Shown piece after piece: positions 1-12,505 of a stretch of 64,000 bases of DNA (position 1 is its first letter; every line of letters begins with the position of its first letter). The DNA comes from Paracyclopina nana (Eukaryota > Arthropoda > Copepoda > Cyclopoida > Cyclopettidae): NCBI GenBank assembly GCA_019096065.1, contig JAGUCH010000007.1, positions 952,501-1,016,500 on the forward strand. Direction: 5' to 3'. The position numbers were made by a program, and so were the translations under genes. The notes beneath the pieces are model-generated. The model saw only the letters and a program-made list of their open reading frames with translations, had not been told where the DNA came from and ran no database searches.

Positions 1-795
1 ATTTATTGACACATAATCCGCATTATAGTCTTTCTTTTGCCCAAGGGTTAATAATGCATATTCAATTGATTTTGAAGAATGTCTATGCTAAAAGTGATTT
101 TGGCGCCCTTAATTCATTTTTTGGCCACTTAACTATTTCATTTGAAGCAAAGGGCTAAAATCGCTTAATTTTCATTTTCATCATGGCAACTGAGATTATC
201 TTGTTTTCATTGGAAATTGAGGAAAATTGTTTTCCCCTAATTTGTGCAAAAAGAAGTCAACTTTTTGCATAAGCCCTAAAGGCTAGAGATCCAAGCTCAA
301 TTGTAAAATTAGCGCCACCTATTGGCAAAATATTGCAACTTGCGCGACCTTCTTGAATTTTATAACTAGGTAAAGGCGTCCATAAATGGACAGCGGAGGG
401 CGGGCCTACGGAAATATTTGAAAGTATAGCCCTTTATTTTAATAAAAAAAAAATGGAAAGCATGCTTCATATCACAAAGCTTTTTCATTCAGCAACCTTC
501 ACTTTTAAATGGAGCTGAGTCACATGTGTAGTTAATAGTTCAACTTTATTATATGACAGAGCGGCAATCATCCAACGCACATTGCTGAGCAGATTGCAAA
601 GGTTGAAAATGGTCGAAGTCATAGGTGGTGCAATTTTAAGGAAATCTGTCACTCCACTTCACCAAGTAAATAAGTTTGACCTTGGCAAATTTTGGCGGGC
701 TCAGCTTGCCAAGATTGCCACTCTCTCTGATGTACAGTTGAACTAGTAGTTGCACTCAGGTTCAAATATGCTAATATTAAGAAGACCTGTGTCCT
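1..795. other. AT-rich intergenic DNA, no gene seen
   Basis: No open frame with protein-like composition and no RNA-like structure was found. The sequence is AT-rich and lacks obvious tandem structure. It leads into the degenerate repeats that begin near position 796. Confidence 0.6.
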
Positions 796-1350
796 ATGCA
801 TGGATCAACTGAGACAAACTCAGACCAGGACCAACTGTTTGCTAGAGCCAGGACCAACTATCGGGCAGCTGTGCTTGGATCAACTAAGACATACTGTACT
901 TGGAAGACTCCAACGGATTGCCCTTGGATAGACATAACTCATAGTCCCTGGATTAACTTTGAAGAAAAATTGTCCTTGGATCAATGAAATGGATAGTCCT
1001 TGGATCGACTACTCTGACTTAGCAGGACTTGGGTCAAGTATTTCAAACTGTGACTGGATAGCCTGACAAATCTGATTGTCCCTGCACCAAAAAACGGATC
1101 AAACTTGGATTGAAAGCTAGAAAAGCATGCGGCTCCAAAACTGTACTCAAGAAGCTGGAATAGGACCTACCAGAACATACTGTGCTAGAAACTAATGTGA
1201 CGGTAATGGAATAGAGTCTACTCCATGACAGAGCTAGAATAGGAACTACTGTGACGATACCGGAATAGAATCTACTCCATAACAGAGCAGGAATAGGATC
1301 TACTGTGACAGTACAGGAATAGAAACTACTGTGACAGACCAGGAACAGCA
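796..1350. repeat. Degenerate short-motif repeat array (left arm)
   Basis: Two motifs recur. In 796-1020 a core like CTTGGATCAAC or TTGGATAGAC appears again and again in one orientation. In about 1195-1345 a longer unit recurs with the core GGAATAGAATCTACTC followed by a variant of TGTGACAGTAC. The units are diverged and irregularly spaced. The second motif reappears as its reverse complement at 2030-2235, so this array and that one form a loose inverted pair. No protein is encoded. Confidence 0.6.
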
Positions 1351-1477
1351 TCTTTACCAGACTTGGGATTTAAACAATTGCTAATGCATGCCATAATAGA
1401 ATTTAGGCTGACCTAATACTCTGAATTTGTTGAAACCAAAGCTGAAATGCAATTTACTTTACAACCTAGCTGATACT

Positions 1478-1850
1478 TCAGGACTTGGCCAAAACATTCA
1501 AGATTTGGACTTCAGGACTTGGCCACTACATTCAAGATTTGGACTTCAGGACTTGGCCACTACATTCAAGATTTGGACTTTAGGACTTGGCTGAACCTTA
1601 AGGACTTGCCTCTCACTTCAAGACTTGCTTTTAACTTCAGGATTTACCTTAACTTCAGAACTTGGCCAATACTTCAGGACTTGTCTCTAGCTTCAAGACT
1701 TAGCCAATACTTAGGACTTAGTTGAAACTTCAGGACTTACCAAAATTTCAGGACTTGGCCAATACTTCAGGATTTGGCCAAAACTTAAGGGCTTGCCTAT
1801 AACTCCAAGACTTGCCTATAAGTTCAAGACTTGTGTTTTACTTATTAGAC
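1478..1850. repeat. Minisatellite with CAGGACTTGGCCAA core
   Basis: A tandem array built on half-units of roughly 17-18 bases alternates CTTCAGGACTTGGCCAA with variants such as CATTCAAGATTTGGA. The first copies (1478-1580) are nearly identical; later ones drift. The short open frame across the array is only a product of the repeat lacking stops. It lies between the two inverted arms at 1195-1345 and 2030-2235. Confidence 0.7.
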
Positions 1851-2029
1851 TATGACTTTTTATGCCAAAGTTCTTCCTGACTGAAAAACATGGCCAAGAC
1901 TTCTAGGACTTGTTGCATACTTCAATATATCTTATTTGTCATGACCTTAATCACTTAGCTGATTTATCTACCTGATGTATTACTAACTTTGCTGGCCTAG
2001 TTTTTGTTCTAGTGGATTCTATTCCTTTT

Positions 2030-2440
2030 CTGTCTTTGTAGTAGATGTAAGTACAGGTCTGTAGATGCTATTCCTGTTATGTTACACAGTAGATCCTATT
2101 CCAGTTCTGTCACAGTAGTTTCTATTCCTGGTACGTTGTGGCAGTAGATTCAATTCCGGGTCCAGTGTAGATGCTAGTCCAGGTGCATCACAGTAGTTTC
2201 TAGTCCAGGTCCATAGTAGATCCTAGGATAGGAGCCCCTACACACAGCGGGCTGCTCAGAAGTAGTAAAGAAACTGGCCGAATTGGCTGTTGCACAATTG
2301 CATTTTTGGCGCTGCACCCTGTACATTGTTAGAATGCAGCAACAAACTGTCCCTGTATTGACAAAAACATTCTGTCCTTGGATAGACTGGCAGAACAGAC
2401 TATCCTTGGATAGACTGGCAAAAGAGACTACCATGGCTGG
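2030..2440. repeat. Degenerate repeat array, inverted partner of the left arm
   Basis: Units such as AGTAGATCCTATTCCAG and CACAGTAGTTTCTATTCC are reverse complements of the units at about 1195-1345. From about 2370 the CCTTGGATAGACTGGCA motif is in the same orientation as near 900-1000, so only part of the region is inverted. The arrangement suggests an old fold-back structure enclosing the 1478-1850 minisatellite. Confidence 0.5.
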
Positions 2441-2879
2441 AGAAAGTGCTCAGCAACTGAATTTTGACTCTTGCAGCAAAAGTATAGCTACATTTGAGAC
2501 AGTATTTCAAAATCTTTTTCTTATAGCCCTAAGCTAAAAACAGTCTATCATATCTCCTCATTCCATAAATTTCCAGGCCCAATTTCAATTGATTATCCTG
2601 AAATGGTGTCTTGGTTATTTTTTGTCACAATATCTTGATTGCCTCAAAATGGCCAAACTGTTCTTCTTTTTCTCCAAAAATGGACTATATCCAAGAAAAA
2701 TTTATTTTTAAGGCAAAATTTCATCTTATTTGTCAATATCTACTACTTTGGGCACTTTTGATAGCCAAGAAGTCATTCAAAAATAAGATGCTGAAAATTG
2801 GTCTTGAAATGAGAATTTGGCCAATTGGTGGAATTTCTAGAGATTGCGGAAATGGCTTTTTATGTGAGTTGGTATTTCT

Positions 2880-3720
2880 TGTCGAACCCAATATATGTCT
2901 GTCCTGGTCTATCTACGGCCTGTGTGTTCTGATTGTCGATCCAATGATGATCCATGGATTATCTGTAAAAGTAATTGATCCAAGAACGATTTATTTTGTC
3001 CATGAGAGGCCAATTTGTCGTAGTCTATCCATGGACGATCCATTGTGAATCCAAGGGAAGGAGTCCCAACTGTTCTAATAGATTTTAGTCAGTTCTTGGA
3101 CCTGGCTGCCCAAAATTTACCTATGTCTTGGTAAATCTAAGTCAGCAATGGATTACTTGGATAACCATTATCCAAGTAATCCATTGCTCCTCAATTCAGC
3201 TATGGTTTCCAAAGTCAGAAATGGTGACTCAAGTCACTCCTTAAGTGGCTGCACAAGGTGAAGCTTAATAAGGCTTGGCTACCCAAGTCATTCCTAAGTA
3301 GTTTGTGTTTAACCAAGTCAGCCCAAGCTAGTTAAGTCACAAGTCAGTTAGGTTACACAAATGAGCCCCAACTTAGTATGTTAGAATAATAGAATAGTAG
3401 TTGGTCCCTGTCATGCTATGTTCTGGGTCAGTCATACCAGTAGGCCATGTTCCTGAAATGTTTTGTTGGTCATGATCTGGGTCCTTCTTTTGGAAGTCAG
3501 ACTGAAGGCCTGCCCTTGACATTTTGCTGAAATTGCACAAGAGGCTGTAGGCCTCTGTGCTGAATGTGGTAGTGTTTCTTTTTCCAAAGAGGGGATTTGA
3601 AACTTATCCCAAAAACTCAAAACTGCAATAAACATCCTACTTGGATCAACTACTTGTACAGTCCTTGGATCAACAAGAGGGATACTACTTGGATCGATTG
3701 TTAGAACACACACTCCTTGG
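2880..3720. repeat. Scattered TTGGATC and AAGTCAG repeat motifs
   Basis: About 2890-3055 carries reversed copies of the GGATCAA motif (GATCCAA, GATCCATGG). About 3110-3350 is dense in AAGTCA-type motifs. About 3635-3715 again has CTTGGATCAAC, CTTGGATCGAT and CTTGGATAGAC forward copies. This is low-complexity derived sequence with no coding signal. Confidence 0.5.
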
Positions 3721-3729
3721 ATAGACAGG

Positions 3730-4389
3730 ACAGAGATGCATTGGGAAGGGAGAGGGGGCAGGCCTTTTGCCCACTCTCAATAATATGCTTCAATAACTTT
3801 GTTGATAGCAGTTTGAGTTATGAGGGCCCAGCCTCCCAAAAATAATTAGAGTGGGCGGGTTTTTGATCCGCTCCAACTAATATTTCCTGCCTATTGCTCT
3901 TCTTAAAATTTTGTATTTTCAAAAAGCACTTAATATCAAACTAGAAACATCACATATGCAAAGGAATCATGGTGCCTGATTGGTTTTTGTACAGCTTCTT
4001 GTTTCAAACAGGGGAGCAACACAAGTCACAGTGAAATGTGGAGGGCAGGCCTTTTGCCCACTCCCAATAATGTGCTTCAATCAATTTGTTGATAGTATTG
4101 CAGTTTGAGTTATGAGAGCCCTCCCTCCCAAAAATAATGAGAATGGGCGGGCCTTTGGCCCGCTCTCACTTACACTGCCCGAATATTGCTCTTCTTAAAA
4201 TGTCCTTGTTGCAAAAAGCATATAATATCAGAGAAGAAGCATACAAAGGAATCATGGTGGGTCATTGGTTTTTGTTGTTTCCATTTTCAAACAGGGGAGC
4301 AATATATGTCACAGTGAAATGTGGAGGGCGGGTCTTCTTCTGCCCGCTCCCACAAATATTGCCCGAATATTACTGAATAATTTGTTTGG
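3730..4389. repeat. Truncated SINE tails (CGGGCCTTTTGCCCGCTC)
   Basis: Several partial copies of one 3' module are present. A GGGGAGCAA(C/T)A segment is followed by GTCACAGTGAAATGTGGAGGGC and then a short palindrome of the type GGGCGGGCCTTTTGCCCGCTC (around 3755-3775, 4015-4070, 4143-4170 and 4295-4355). The same module ends the two tRNA-derived SINE copies at 4390-4675 and 4862-5162, so these are probably 5'-truncated copies. The GC-rich palindrome would fold into a hairpin in RNA. Confidence 0.6.
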
Positions 4390-4675
4390 TGTAGGGGCAA
4401 TCCAAAACATTTGTTCAACTTTTGCTATGAATGATACTGCAAAGAGTTGGAAAAATTGTGTGATGTTCTGATGGCTCAGTGACAGAGTGTTAGATTGCAA
4501 TGCAGTCCAATCCAGGTTCAAATCCCGGTATAGGCAAACATTTTTTGTCTTTTTCTGAATAACAGTTTACTTCCTGGTCGATATCCTGGTGCAGTTTCCT
4601 GGCTAAAAACTGGGGAGTGACATAGGTCACAGGGAAATGTGGAGGGCGGGCCTACGGCCCGCCCTCATAAAAAAT
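4390..4675 (+). mobile_element. tRNA-derived SINE, copy 1
   Basis: A pol III type-2 promoter is visible: an A-box-like TGGCTCAGTGAC at 4472-4483 and a B-box GGTTCAAATCCC at 4515-4526, spaced as in a tRNA. Downstream is a non-tRNA body (TTTACTTCCTGGTCGATATC) and a hairpin-forming tail GGCGGGCCTACGGCCCGCC. The homologous copy at 4862-5162 matches along its whole length, including about 80 bases upstream of the A box, so the repeat unit starts before the tRNA-like part. The tRNA of origin was not identified. Confidence 0.75.
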
Positions 4676-4861
4676 TGAGTAGGGGCGGGCCTTTTGCCCG
4701 CTCCCAATAATATGCAACAATCAAATTGTATATAGCATTGCTGTTTGTGTTTAATGGGATGAAGGTTTAAATCCCATCTTTGGAAAAACAGTAACTGCCA
4801 TATTCTGCCCAGAGGCCTACGGCCACTGGGCAGAATGCGGCCAATATACAAAATTTGCTTG
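4676..4861 (+). repeat. Diverged SINE-related segment
   Basis: It carries another GGGCGGGCCTTTTGCCCGCTC hairpin, a B-box-like GGTTTAAATCCC near 4767, and a second palindrome of the form CTGCCCAGAGGCCTACGG with its complement to about 4842. It looks like a rearranged or older copy of the neighbouring SINE. No clear A box was seen. Confidence 0.45.
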
Positions 4862-5162
4862 GGGTACAGGCAATCCTAAAAATTTGCTCAACTTCAACTT
4901 TTTCATTGATAATGCTGATCAGAGAAGTAAATTTTATGTGATGCTTTGGTGGCTCAGTGACAGAGTGTCTGATTGCAATGCAGTCAGACCCAGGTTCAAA
5001 TCCCACAACAGGCAGTTATTTTTCTGGTTTTTTCTGGATTGCAATTTACTTCCTGGTCGATATCCTGGTTTGGTTTCCTGGTGCAGTTTCCTGGCTAAAA
5101 ACTGGGGAGTGACATAGGTCACAGCGAAATGTGGAGGGCGGGCCTTCGGCCCGCCCTCCAAC
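4862..5162 (+). mobile_element. tRNA-derived SINE, copy 2
   Basis: The A-box TGGCTCAGTGAC is at 4950-4961 and the B-box GGTTCAAATCCC at 4993-5004. The body repeats TTTACTTCCTGGTCGATATC and the tail ends in GGCGGGCCTTCGGCCCGCC. Upstream homology to copy 1 begins near GGCAATCC. Compared with copy 1 the body has a short internal duplication (TTTCCTGG twice). It may be transcribed by RNA polymerase III, but no poly(A) tail or flanking duplication was resolved. Confidence 0.75.
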
Positions 5163-8100
5163 AACTGGTTAAACTTGAAGTCTGTAGCCATGAATAACGC
5201 AACAGAAAAGTAGAACGGCTCTTTTCTCCTTATTTTCACCTCAATCTTTGCATTTTAATTACGCGTCCAAAAAACCAGGACTCGTTTCTTATTCCAATAT
5301 CGATCGTTTTCTACACATGAAACTAGTTTAGTTCAGTACAGATCCGCATTAAGCAGGATTAATTCCAGCTTGAAGCAGAGACACCTCGTTTTGCGCATAC
5401 ATAATTACATAGTTATTATTAACTTATCTAGTTTAACCTGTGAAACCAGTTGAAATCTGTTTTTTCCTGAAAAACTTGTTGGCGTAATTCTCTTTTTGCG
5501 CAAAGATAAACAGATAAATAATGAATAAATTGTTGAGTAAGAAATGGTTGAAAAATTACCGTTTCTTCTCTGTTACAACGAAAATATGTCAGCTGTCGCG
5601 CGTGCTCGCTCTTCTCAGTTCCCGGTGAGCTTTTATTTTCAACTAGAGAATTGGACATCTCACCTGTTATTTTCAAAGCCAATCTCACTCATTCTTTTTT
5701 GGCTAGAATTTTTGCTATCTTTTTGCTGAGATTTGGCATCAAACCCTTGCTTTTATGCATTTATTTGACCCTCAAAAATATCTAATTCACTTGAAAAAAT
5801 AAGGTATTTTCCTTTTTTCGCGAAATGATCAACGAGATTTACATGCCAAAATATGGCCAAAATTTGCTATGTCAGCTACATGATCTTTTGACTGCCATGT
5901 TTGTCGGCTATTTGTTTTGAGGCGTCCTCCATTTAGGGGCATTTTGATGGCTTTTCCTTATTGGGCACCTTGGAATATTTTTTTCAGCAGAGTAAAGTGG
6001 GAAACTTTGTAGCAAATTGACAAGAAAAGAAACCTCGGATTTTGGTTATTATTCAGGCTGGGTGCACATGCACTCAAACAGCCGAGTACACCATTCAAGT
6101 TTGAAGCTATATTTACTTCAGGGTTGCTCAGCTTCACCAAATCTATTTTTGGCTGGATAAATTCCACTTAAAATATTATACCGTCTTAAATTGATTGTGG
6201 ACTAATAGATGAATAGAACATTAAGTCTCCAACCTTAATTTTTAGGTACAAGATGAAGGTAAGAATTAATTCCAGCATTTTTTGCTGTAATAGTAAATGG
6301 CCCAAAATGTCATGAAAAATGCATGATTGATTGCTTTTTCACCTCGTCTGCAGACACACACAAAAAAACTTTTGTTAACTGTTATGCACTACATATCACC
6401 AAAAAGAGTACATCCAAGTCCGATCCCTGCAACTTTTGCCCAGCTCAGTCCATATGAGCCCTAAAGCCAAATTCATCTCAAATATAACTGCTCGTGTTAT
6501 ACAACAATAAACTCTCAATTAAACTTTTATGTAACTTTGCCAATAATGAGAAGAAAATTTTCAAGTTGCTTCCTTTTATGATTTTAATTTTTTTATTATT
6601 TGCTTTTTGGCAATTTTGCATTGATTTTTTGGCTCTTTTTGTGCTTCAAAGTTGGCATCTGGTTGAATCTAGTTTTTTTGAGTAAGGTACTCTGGTGTCA
6701 GTACATCTAGCATCCACTATAACTTGCGCGTTGTTTGACCCTTGTACAGCATCTGTTAAGGATCTGCCAAAGCGCTCACAGTGTGCCAAAGCACTGCCAA
6801 TTCTTGCCCGAAATTAGATCAGCACACTTGACACTGCTCACAATGAATGAAATTAAGGATTTAAAAGTGAATCAAGGCTGTTAAAGGCCCTATTGTTCTA
6901 GCTGACAATTCAGGCGAATTCTTCAGAATGATCACCTCCCATTTTGTCAAAATTGGGGTCAACTTGAAAAAAAATCATCAAGAATGTCATGCAAGATTTC
7001 GGGGCTCCAATGCACACTGTGGAAGTGGCCTAAAACCAGATCTTGGAGGTAACTCTATGGGATTGTTGTTGGGTAGTTTTACTTCTTCCTTATTTTGAGA
7101 TGCTTTTTTGCCACAAAAAAAAAAAATAGGTGGATGAACTTTAATTACATTTTCCACATCATCAGCCCAAGGGGAAATTTTTTGTTGCTGGTATGCCTAA
7201 CTAGGCTCTCTTTTTTATGAGCTAATCAGCTGAAACTGATAAAAATGCCAGGCTAAATATTTGGCCAAAAGTTCACAGCACTATGGGAAAACTTGAAGGA
7301 GGATTTGTATCAGCTCAACTGTATGCAAAATGTTGAGCCACATCTTTTAAGGCCTGTTGGCCATAGTTGATTGCAGGTATGAACTATAACAATTCAGATG
7401 AGCCACAAAAGGGGGCTTTTATCAGCTCAGGAATCTTGCTATCAGCACACAATATAAGGGAGAAAAAGAAGACACCAACAATTTGCAAACAATGCCAGTC
7501 TAAAACTAAGCTAGGTCAATGATGGCTTAAAAGTACTAATTATTCTAGAGTTTGTTTCAAGGTCTTTTGAGCCTGACAATTATTGCAGTGAAGCTTAAAA
7601 AGCATGGGACCGTTTTGAAATAAGCACAAACTGCAAAAAATCGCGTGGGTTTGGGCTCGTAAACGCACACTGTGCACAATGTAAACAAAGCAGAACTGAG
7701 AAGTGCGCGCGTGCCGTACCGCGCCGACTTGCCGCACTGCAGTTAGCCGCGCACTGTAAACCATGCCCCGTGCACTGCAAATGGCAAAAATCAATCATTC
7801 AGTTAATGCATCACGAATAAAGAGGATTGTGTGCCTTGATTGCATTTATAAAGTAGATGAATTCTTTATCCTGTGAGCTGAGCCACTTTTATTCAGGTAG
7901 AAGTGAGTTGAATTATTTTCTTTGAATTTTTCATGAAAACTAGTTCAAAGTGGACCCTACATGTGAAACAACAAACCATCATTTCGAATAAGGCTCACCT
8001 TTTCCAGGCAAAAATGCAAATTCCAAGCTGTCATTATATGGTCAAGGCCTTGCTCAAAAATGCTACAATTATGGCTACCTTTTTTAGCCCCTTGAGCACA

Positions 8101-9407
8101 TCAGCATACGTTTTGACAAACCTTGTTTTGAAGCATTTATTTGATGATTTGTCTGTAGTGGTAAAAATACCAAAAAAGCTAGTCAATGAGCCAACATCAG
8201 ATTCTTGCAATCTGAATTGTACTCCAAAAGGAACCTTAAACGAGTCCCTTATTTTTGGCTTAAATAGCAGTGATCAGAATAAGGAGTTTTACATTATGCT
8301 CTGACATGCTCTCAATTAGCCCTGAAATCCTTAGAAAATCACTCTGCTGAATTCAGGTGAGAAAATTGCGTAAATCAAAATCAGTCCTTTGCCCTTTTTG
8401 GCTATTTTATTAATGTGGCAATTAGAAGCACTCAATCAAGCACACATAAAGTGAAAAATGTGGACGAACACTTAGCAAACAAACTCAAAACAAATGGAAC
8501 ATATTTTGGGTAATAAAAAGTAAGTGATCCTTACTTTGCTCAAATTTATGCTAGGGATCATTCAAACAATGAGCACAAGTGTCAAAAACCAACCTTAACT
8601 AGTTTGTAGATGATTAAAAAGCAGGATTTAGCTGCTCTAATCCAATATGAACGTTTTAGGTTATATTCCTTCTATTCATTTTCTTTAAGAAGGGAAAATG
8701 AGTCAAATTATCCAAGGAGTTGATATTTTTTTAAATCAATAAAACAAGAGAGATCTGGCTGAAAAGTGTTGACCTTGTGGGCCTACAGATAAGGTTTACA
8801 CCTCCCTTTTTGACCCAACCTTGCTGAAGAAATGCTAACTAACATGCACTAGTAACTGTCAAGCCCAATGTAACATCAACGAGTGGAAGTGAAAGAGTTA
8901 CTGGTCCTTAGCAGTTTTTTCCTATACAAATGCCATGGTTTATAATACATTTTTTCTATGAAAATTAGAAAAAAAGTATATAAATTGAAAAAGGAAAAGG
9001 ATGATTATCGCTTGAAGTACAAGTTGAAGCACAGCGAGGAAGAAAGTGAAAAAAAAACTGAGAATGAACATTTCAGCTGGTGCTAAGATCTGAGATTGCT
9101 CCTTTTGAGGAAAAACAATGCCAATCAACTCAGGGTGTGTCAAGCCAATTCATGAAAATCAATTTATCTTGAGAATAAAAAAGTAGTTTTGAGGTTTTCA
9201 GACAATTTTCAGGGTTATGTGCTCTTTTTTATATTGAATTCAGAATCGTTATTAGCTGATGCTTTGTGAGGATAATGCTATGTGTGCGAGAAAAACCATT
9301 AATTTGGAAGATTTATTGCTAGCACAAAATAAAAAATAAATGCAACAAAGCAATTACATTCCAGCTCACTGGTGGTTTTAAATAAGTTAGCTAAGAAAAA
9401 AAGTATT
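5163..9407. other. Intergenic region, no supported gene
   Basis: Open frames here (for example a 123-codon plus-strand frame at 7933-8304) have no recognisable domain, splice context or composition. A locally GC-rich, CpG-rich patch lies at about 7630-7790 with repeated CGCGC and GCACTG motifs in otherwise AT-rich DNA; it could be a promoter or a transposon remnant. The rest is AT-rich with homopolymer runs. Confidence 0.5.
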
Positions 9408-12400
9408 TTAAGAATAAAAAGTCAGGCAAGACTCTTGGTTTCCTCTTACAAAGAAGAAGGGTGGCATTTGCTGGGTGGTGTAGTCCAAAATTGACAAGTA
9501 CAAAGATGCTGGCATTGAGTCTCTTTTGGGTACTGGCAAAGTCATCACAACTAGCTGAGCAGCCTCTGAGTTCTCCTTCACAATCTCAGCAATGCGAAGG
9601 TTGAAATTGATTTTCTCTGAATGCTCTTTCAAGATGTCATCATTGATGTCACAATTGCTAGCTCGCACCATTTGCTTGAACTCTCTTGTTGTTTCATTTG
9701 TGGGTGTTTTGTTTGCATCAGATATGATCATGATGTCATCCCAGTCAATGCGGAATTTGGCCAAAAGCTCTGCCATATTCCTTGATGCCTGGTCAAGATT
9801 GTCCATGGAGTTGCTGAAGAAGAACACCCTCATTTTGCTTTTCTTGAACAATTTTCGAGTAGACAAGATGTGGGGGAGCAACAAGGTCAATCCTCCATCA
9901 TCATAGAGCCAATAGACATCAATGTTTCCTTTAAACATTTCCTGCTTGGACTGGAATGGTCGCTCAATGGGTTCATCTTTGTTGGATGTGGGTTTGTTCT
10001 CAACTCTCAAGACTCCCAGGGCTAGTCTGTGCTCAAACACTGTGGATAGAGTGTCAAAGAAATCTTGGCACTCTTCAGGCTTTTTGGACCAATCATTCTG
10101 GCAATGAAAAACATTGTTGTGAAAGAGTTACTTTCTCAATTTGGAAGCTTTTCTTACCTTGAATCCCAAAAGAACCATGTTTGGTGACATTTTATCAATT
10201 CCAATGAGGTCCAAGACAGCTAATGCACCCTCATGTAGAGACTTTGAGCTGGTGACAGAGTAGAATGCCTTGATTCCTTGCTCACCCAACCAATGTGCAC
10301 CTACCCTCTTCATTTCTTCTTTGTCCTTCCATGCTAGCTCCTCATCTTTCACCAAGTTCACACACATAAGCAAGGACACCTTTTTGGTGAGCTGGTTGGC
10401 AAAATCAATCAGGCTTGATCGGCTTTCTGGATTTCCACTCATCACAGCAATCTTTGGCCTGTAGTTCTTTACATGATCCTCTGTTTTTGACAGAGTCACC
10501 AAGGAGCTCAGTGCTGATGTAAAAGCTTGAGCTTGAGTGGATGAGCCCCAATTGGCATCAACCTTGCGAGAACGAATCCAAACATACAAAAGGATGACCA
10601 GAGCAAATGTAACCATGGCAGTCACTGCCTCCATCCAGCACATGACAGCTATGCAGAGAATGCAGCCAGCTAGACTCACCCACTTGTTGTAGTACTTGAA
10701 GCTTGGCCTCCATCCTGGGGATCTTGTGATTGATGCATGGAAAACAGCAAAGTTGATCATTGCATAAGATGCAATGAAAAAATTGGATAGTAAACTGGAG
10801 ATCATGTTCAAGTCTCCAATGATCACACAGGCTAGTGCAACAATGAATACCAAAATGTATCCATTGAAAGGGTCATTGTTTTTTCCCCTTCCCTTGGCAA
10901 ACATGGAAATCCCAGGGAAAAGTTTGTCTTTTGCCACAGCCTGAAACACTCTGGGAGCACCAACCAAAGATGCAATTGCTGATGACAAGGTGGCTGCAAA
11001 GCATCCTGCATAAATCAAAGGACCCCATGCTGAAATCAGCTCTATGAGCTGTTGATCAACAGCAGATCCCTTCTCGCATACTCTCCTGCAAAGTTAAAAC
11101 ACTGTGAAACTTAACATTCTCAATTTGGGGTCAAGTATGAAAGTACCCTGTACAGTTGTCAAAAGTCTGGTTAAAAGTGGAGTTATTTGGGTCAAAATCA
11201 ATTTCACCAACAATACCAGAGGCTTGTCTAATGGAGCAACCAGCCACCATAATGGCATAGATAATATAGGAAGTATATGTTGTGATGACTGCTCCCAATG
11301 AACCTCTAGGTATAGCATATGCTGGATCTCTCAAGTCACCAGAAAAATTAGCGCCAGCAGCAATGCCAGTAACAGCTGGGAAAAATACTGAAAACACAGC
11401 AATGAAGTCTACAGTTTTGCCTTGACCATCTCCTTCATAGTAGCCCCACAAATTTTCCTTTAAAGTACCAATGCTGTATCCAACAAACCCACTTGCTTTT
11501 TCTTCATCTGTTGGTTTAAGAAATGATCCGGCTATAAAGTCCACTTGCGCTGCGATTAGTAATACTAGTAAAGCCAGCTCCACTCTGTTGACCCATTCAA
11601 GTCCAACAACTGCCAATATAAGGATAACCACCATTGTGCCTGAGCCAATAACCCTTATGTCATTGAGTCTTGAGTTCAAAAAATATTCAGTTATAGCTCC
11701 ATATTGCATCAACATGTCCAACAGAGATTCACAAAAACCTACTACATACATGGCAGTGGCAATGGAGTTTGCTGTCACAATGAGCAGTCCAATTGCCCCT
11801 CCAAATTCAGCTCCTGATGATTGATATGCATTTTTATGTTGCACCATGGTTCAATTATAAGAAATTACCTAATGATCGGGAAAGCATGTAGTAGATGCCT
11901 CCACCCTTAATTCGGCCATTTGTGCTGACAGCAGACATAGATAGCCCAGTTAGAAAAGTCACAACATTAGCCAGTGTTATTATGAGGATTCCTTCAATTA
12001 GGCCAGCTTGTCCAACCACCCAACTTAGCCTGAGGAAAAGCATCACTCCCCAAATGTTGAGCAAGCATTTGATAAAGACTCCTCGAATCCATCCTAGTTG
12101 TAGTGATGACCCCTCCTGGATTGGCTCACCACTTTCAACTGTGACTGGCTGTTCATTGCTCAAAAGCTCACCAACTGACAGCCTCTCTGCATTGAATCAC
12201 TCTCAGTTTATTGTTCAAATTTGTCAGACTTGAAAGTATACTCACTTTGATTCGCAGATTTGCTGTATAAGTTGGCTGCTGGAAGTCTTTCTCTTGTCAA
12301 GTAATGACTTAAACTGTGCTGGGCAAATGGCGTTATTGTTAGGGTTTCTAGGACTGAAACCTTCCTTTCTTTTGTTTCAGTTGGTACCATAAGACCCCCT

Positions 12401-12420
12401 TTATTTTCAGTTGACTCCAT
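9408..12420 (-). CDS. NKCC/NCC-type cation-chloride cotransporter, copy A
   Basis: SLC12-family carrier that moves Na+ and/or K+ with Cl- across the plasma membrane. Five exons on the minus strand (12246-12420, 11869-12186, 11147-11813, 10158-11085, 9408-10097) join in frame to 925 codons. Seen: the family segment [12 protein letters not shown] in the first membrane helix, [42 protein letters not shown], and an extracellular loop with N-glycosylation sequons (NST, NQT, NCT). The C-terminal regulatory domain ends in [13 protein letters not shown], the usual NKCC/NCC ending. The cytosolic N-terminus is short (about 85 residues). Start: the ATG at 12420 just below a TATA box. It is a tandem duplicate of the gene at 13582-16586. 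Choice between NKCC and NCC, and so K+ dependence, is not resolved. Confidence 0.92.
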
Positions 12421-12482
12421 TTTGTTGCTGGTTTAAAGATGGGAAATAGTATATTGATGCCCCCGGCTAAAATAAGGAGCAA

Positions 12483-12505
12483 ATTTATAGTGCTTTCAAA
12501 GGTCA
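12483..12505 (-). promoter_or_regulatory. Core promoter of cotransporter A: TATA plus TGACCTTTGAAAG
   Basis: Reading the minus strand, TGACCTTTGAAAG (12493-12505) lies just upstream of TATAAAT (12483-12489), about 65 bases before the start codon. The same two elements in the same order precede copy B, although the surrounding sequence has diverged. On the plus strand the first element reads CTTTCAAAGGTCA, which resembles a DR1 nuclear-receptor site (HNF4/RXR type); that reading is inference. Confidence 0.6.

Noticed and set aside
2611..3048. A 145-codon plus-strand gene
   Set aside because: Overlaps degenerate repeat motifs and has no recognisable protein features.
7933..8304. A 123-codon plus-strand gene
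   Set aside because: No domain, splice sites or homologue seen; composition like surrounding AT-rich DNA.
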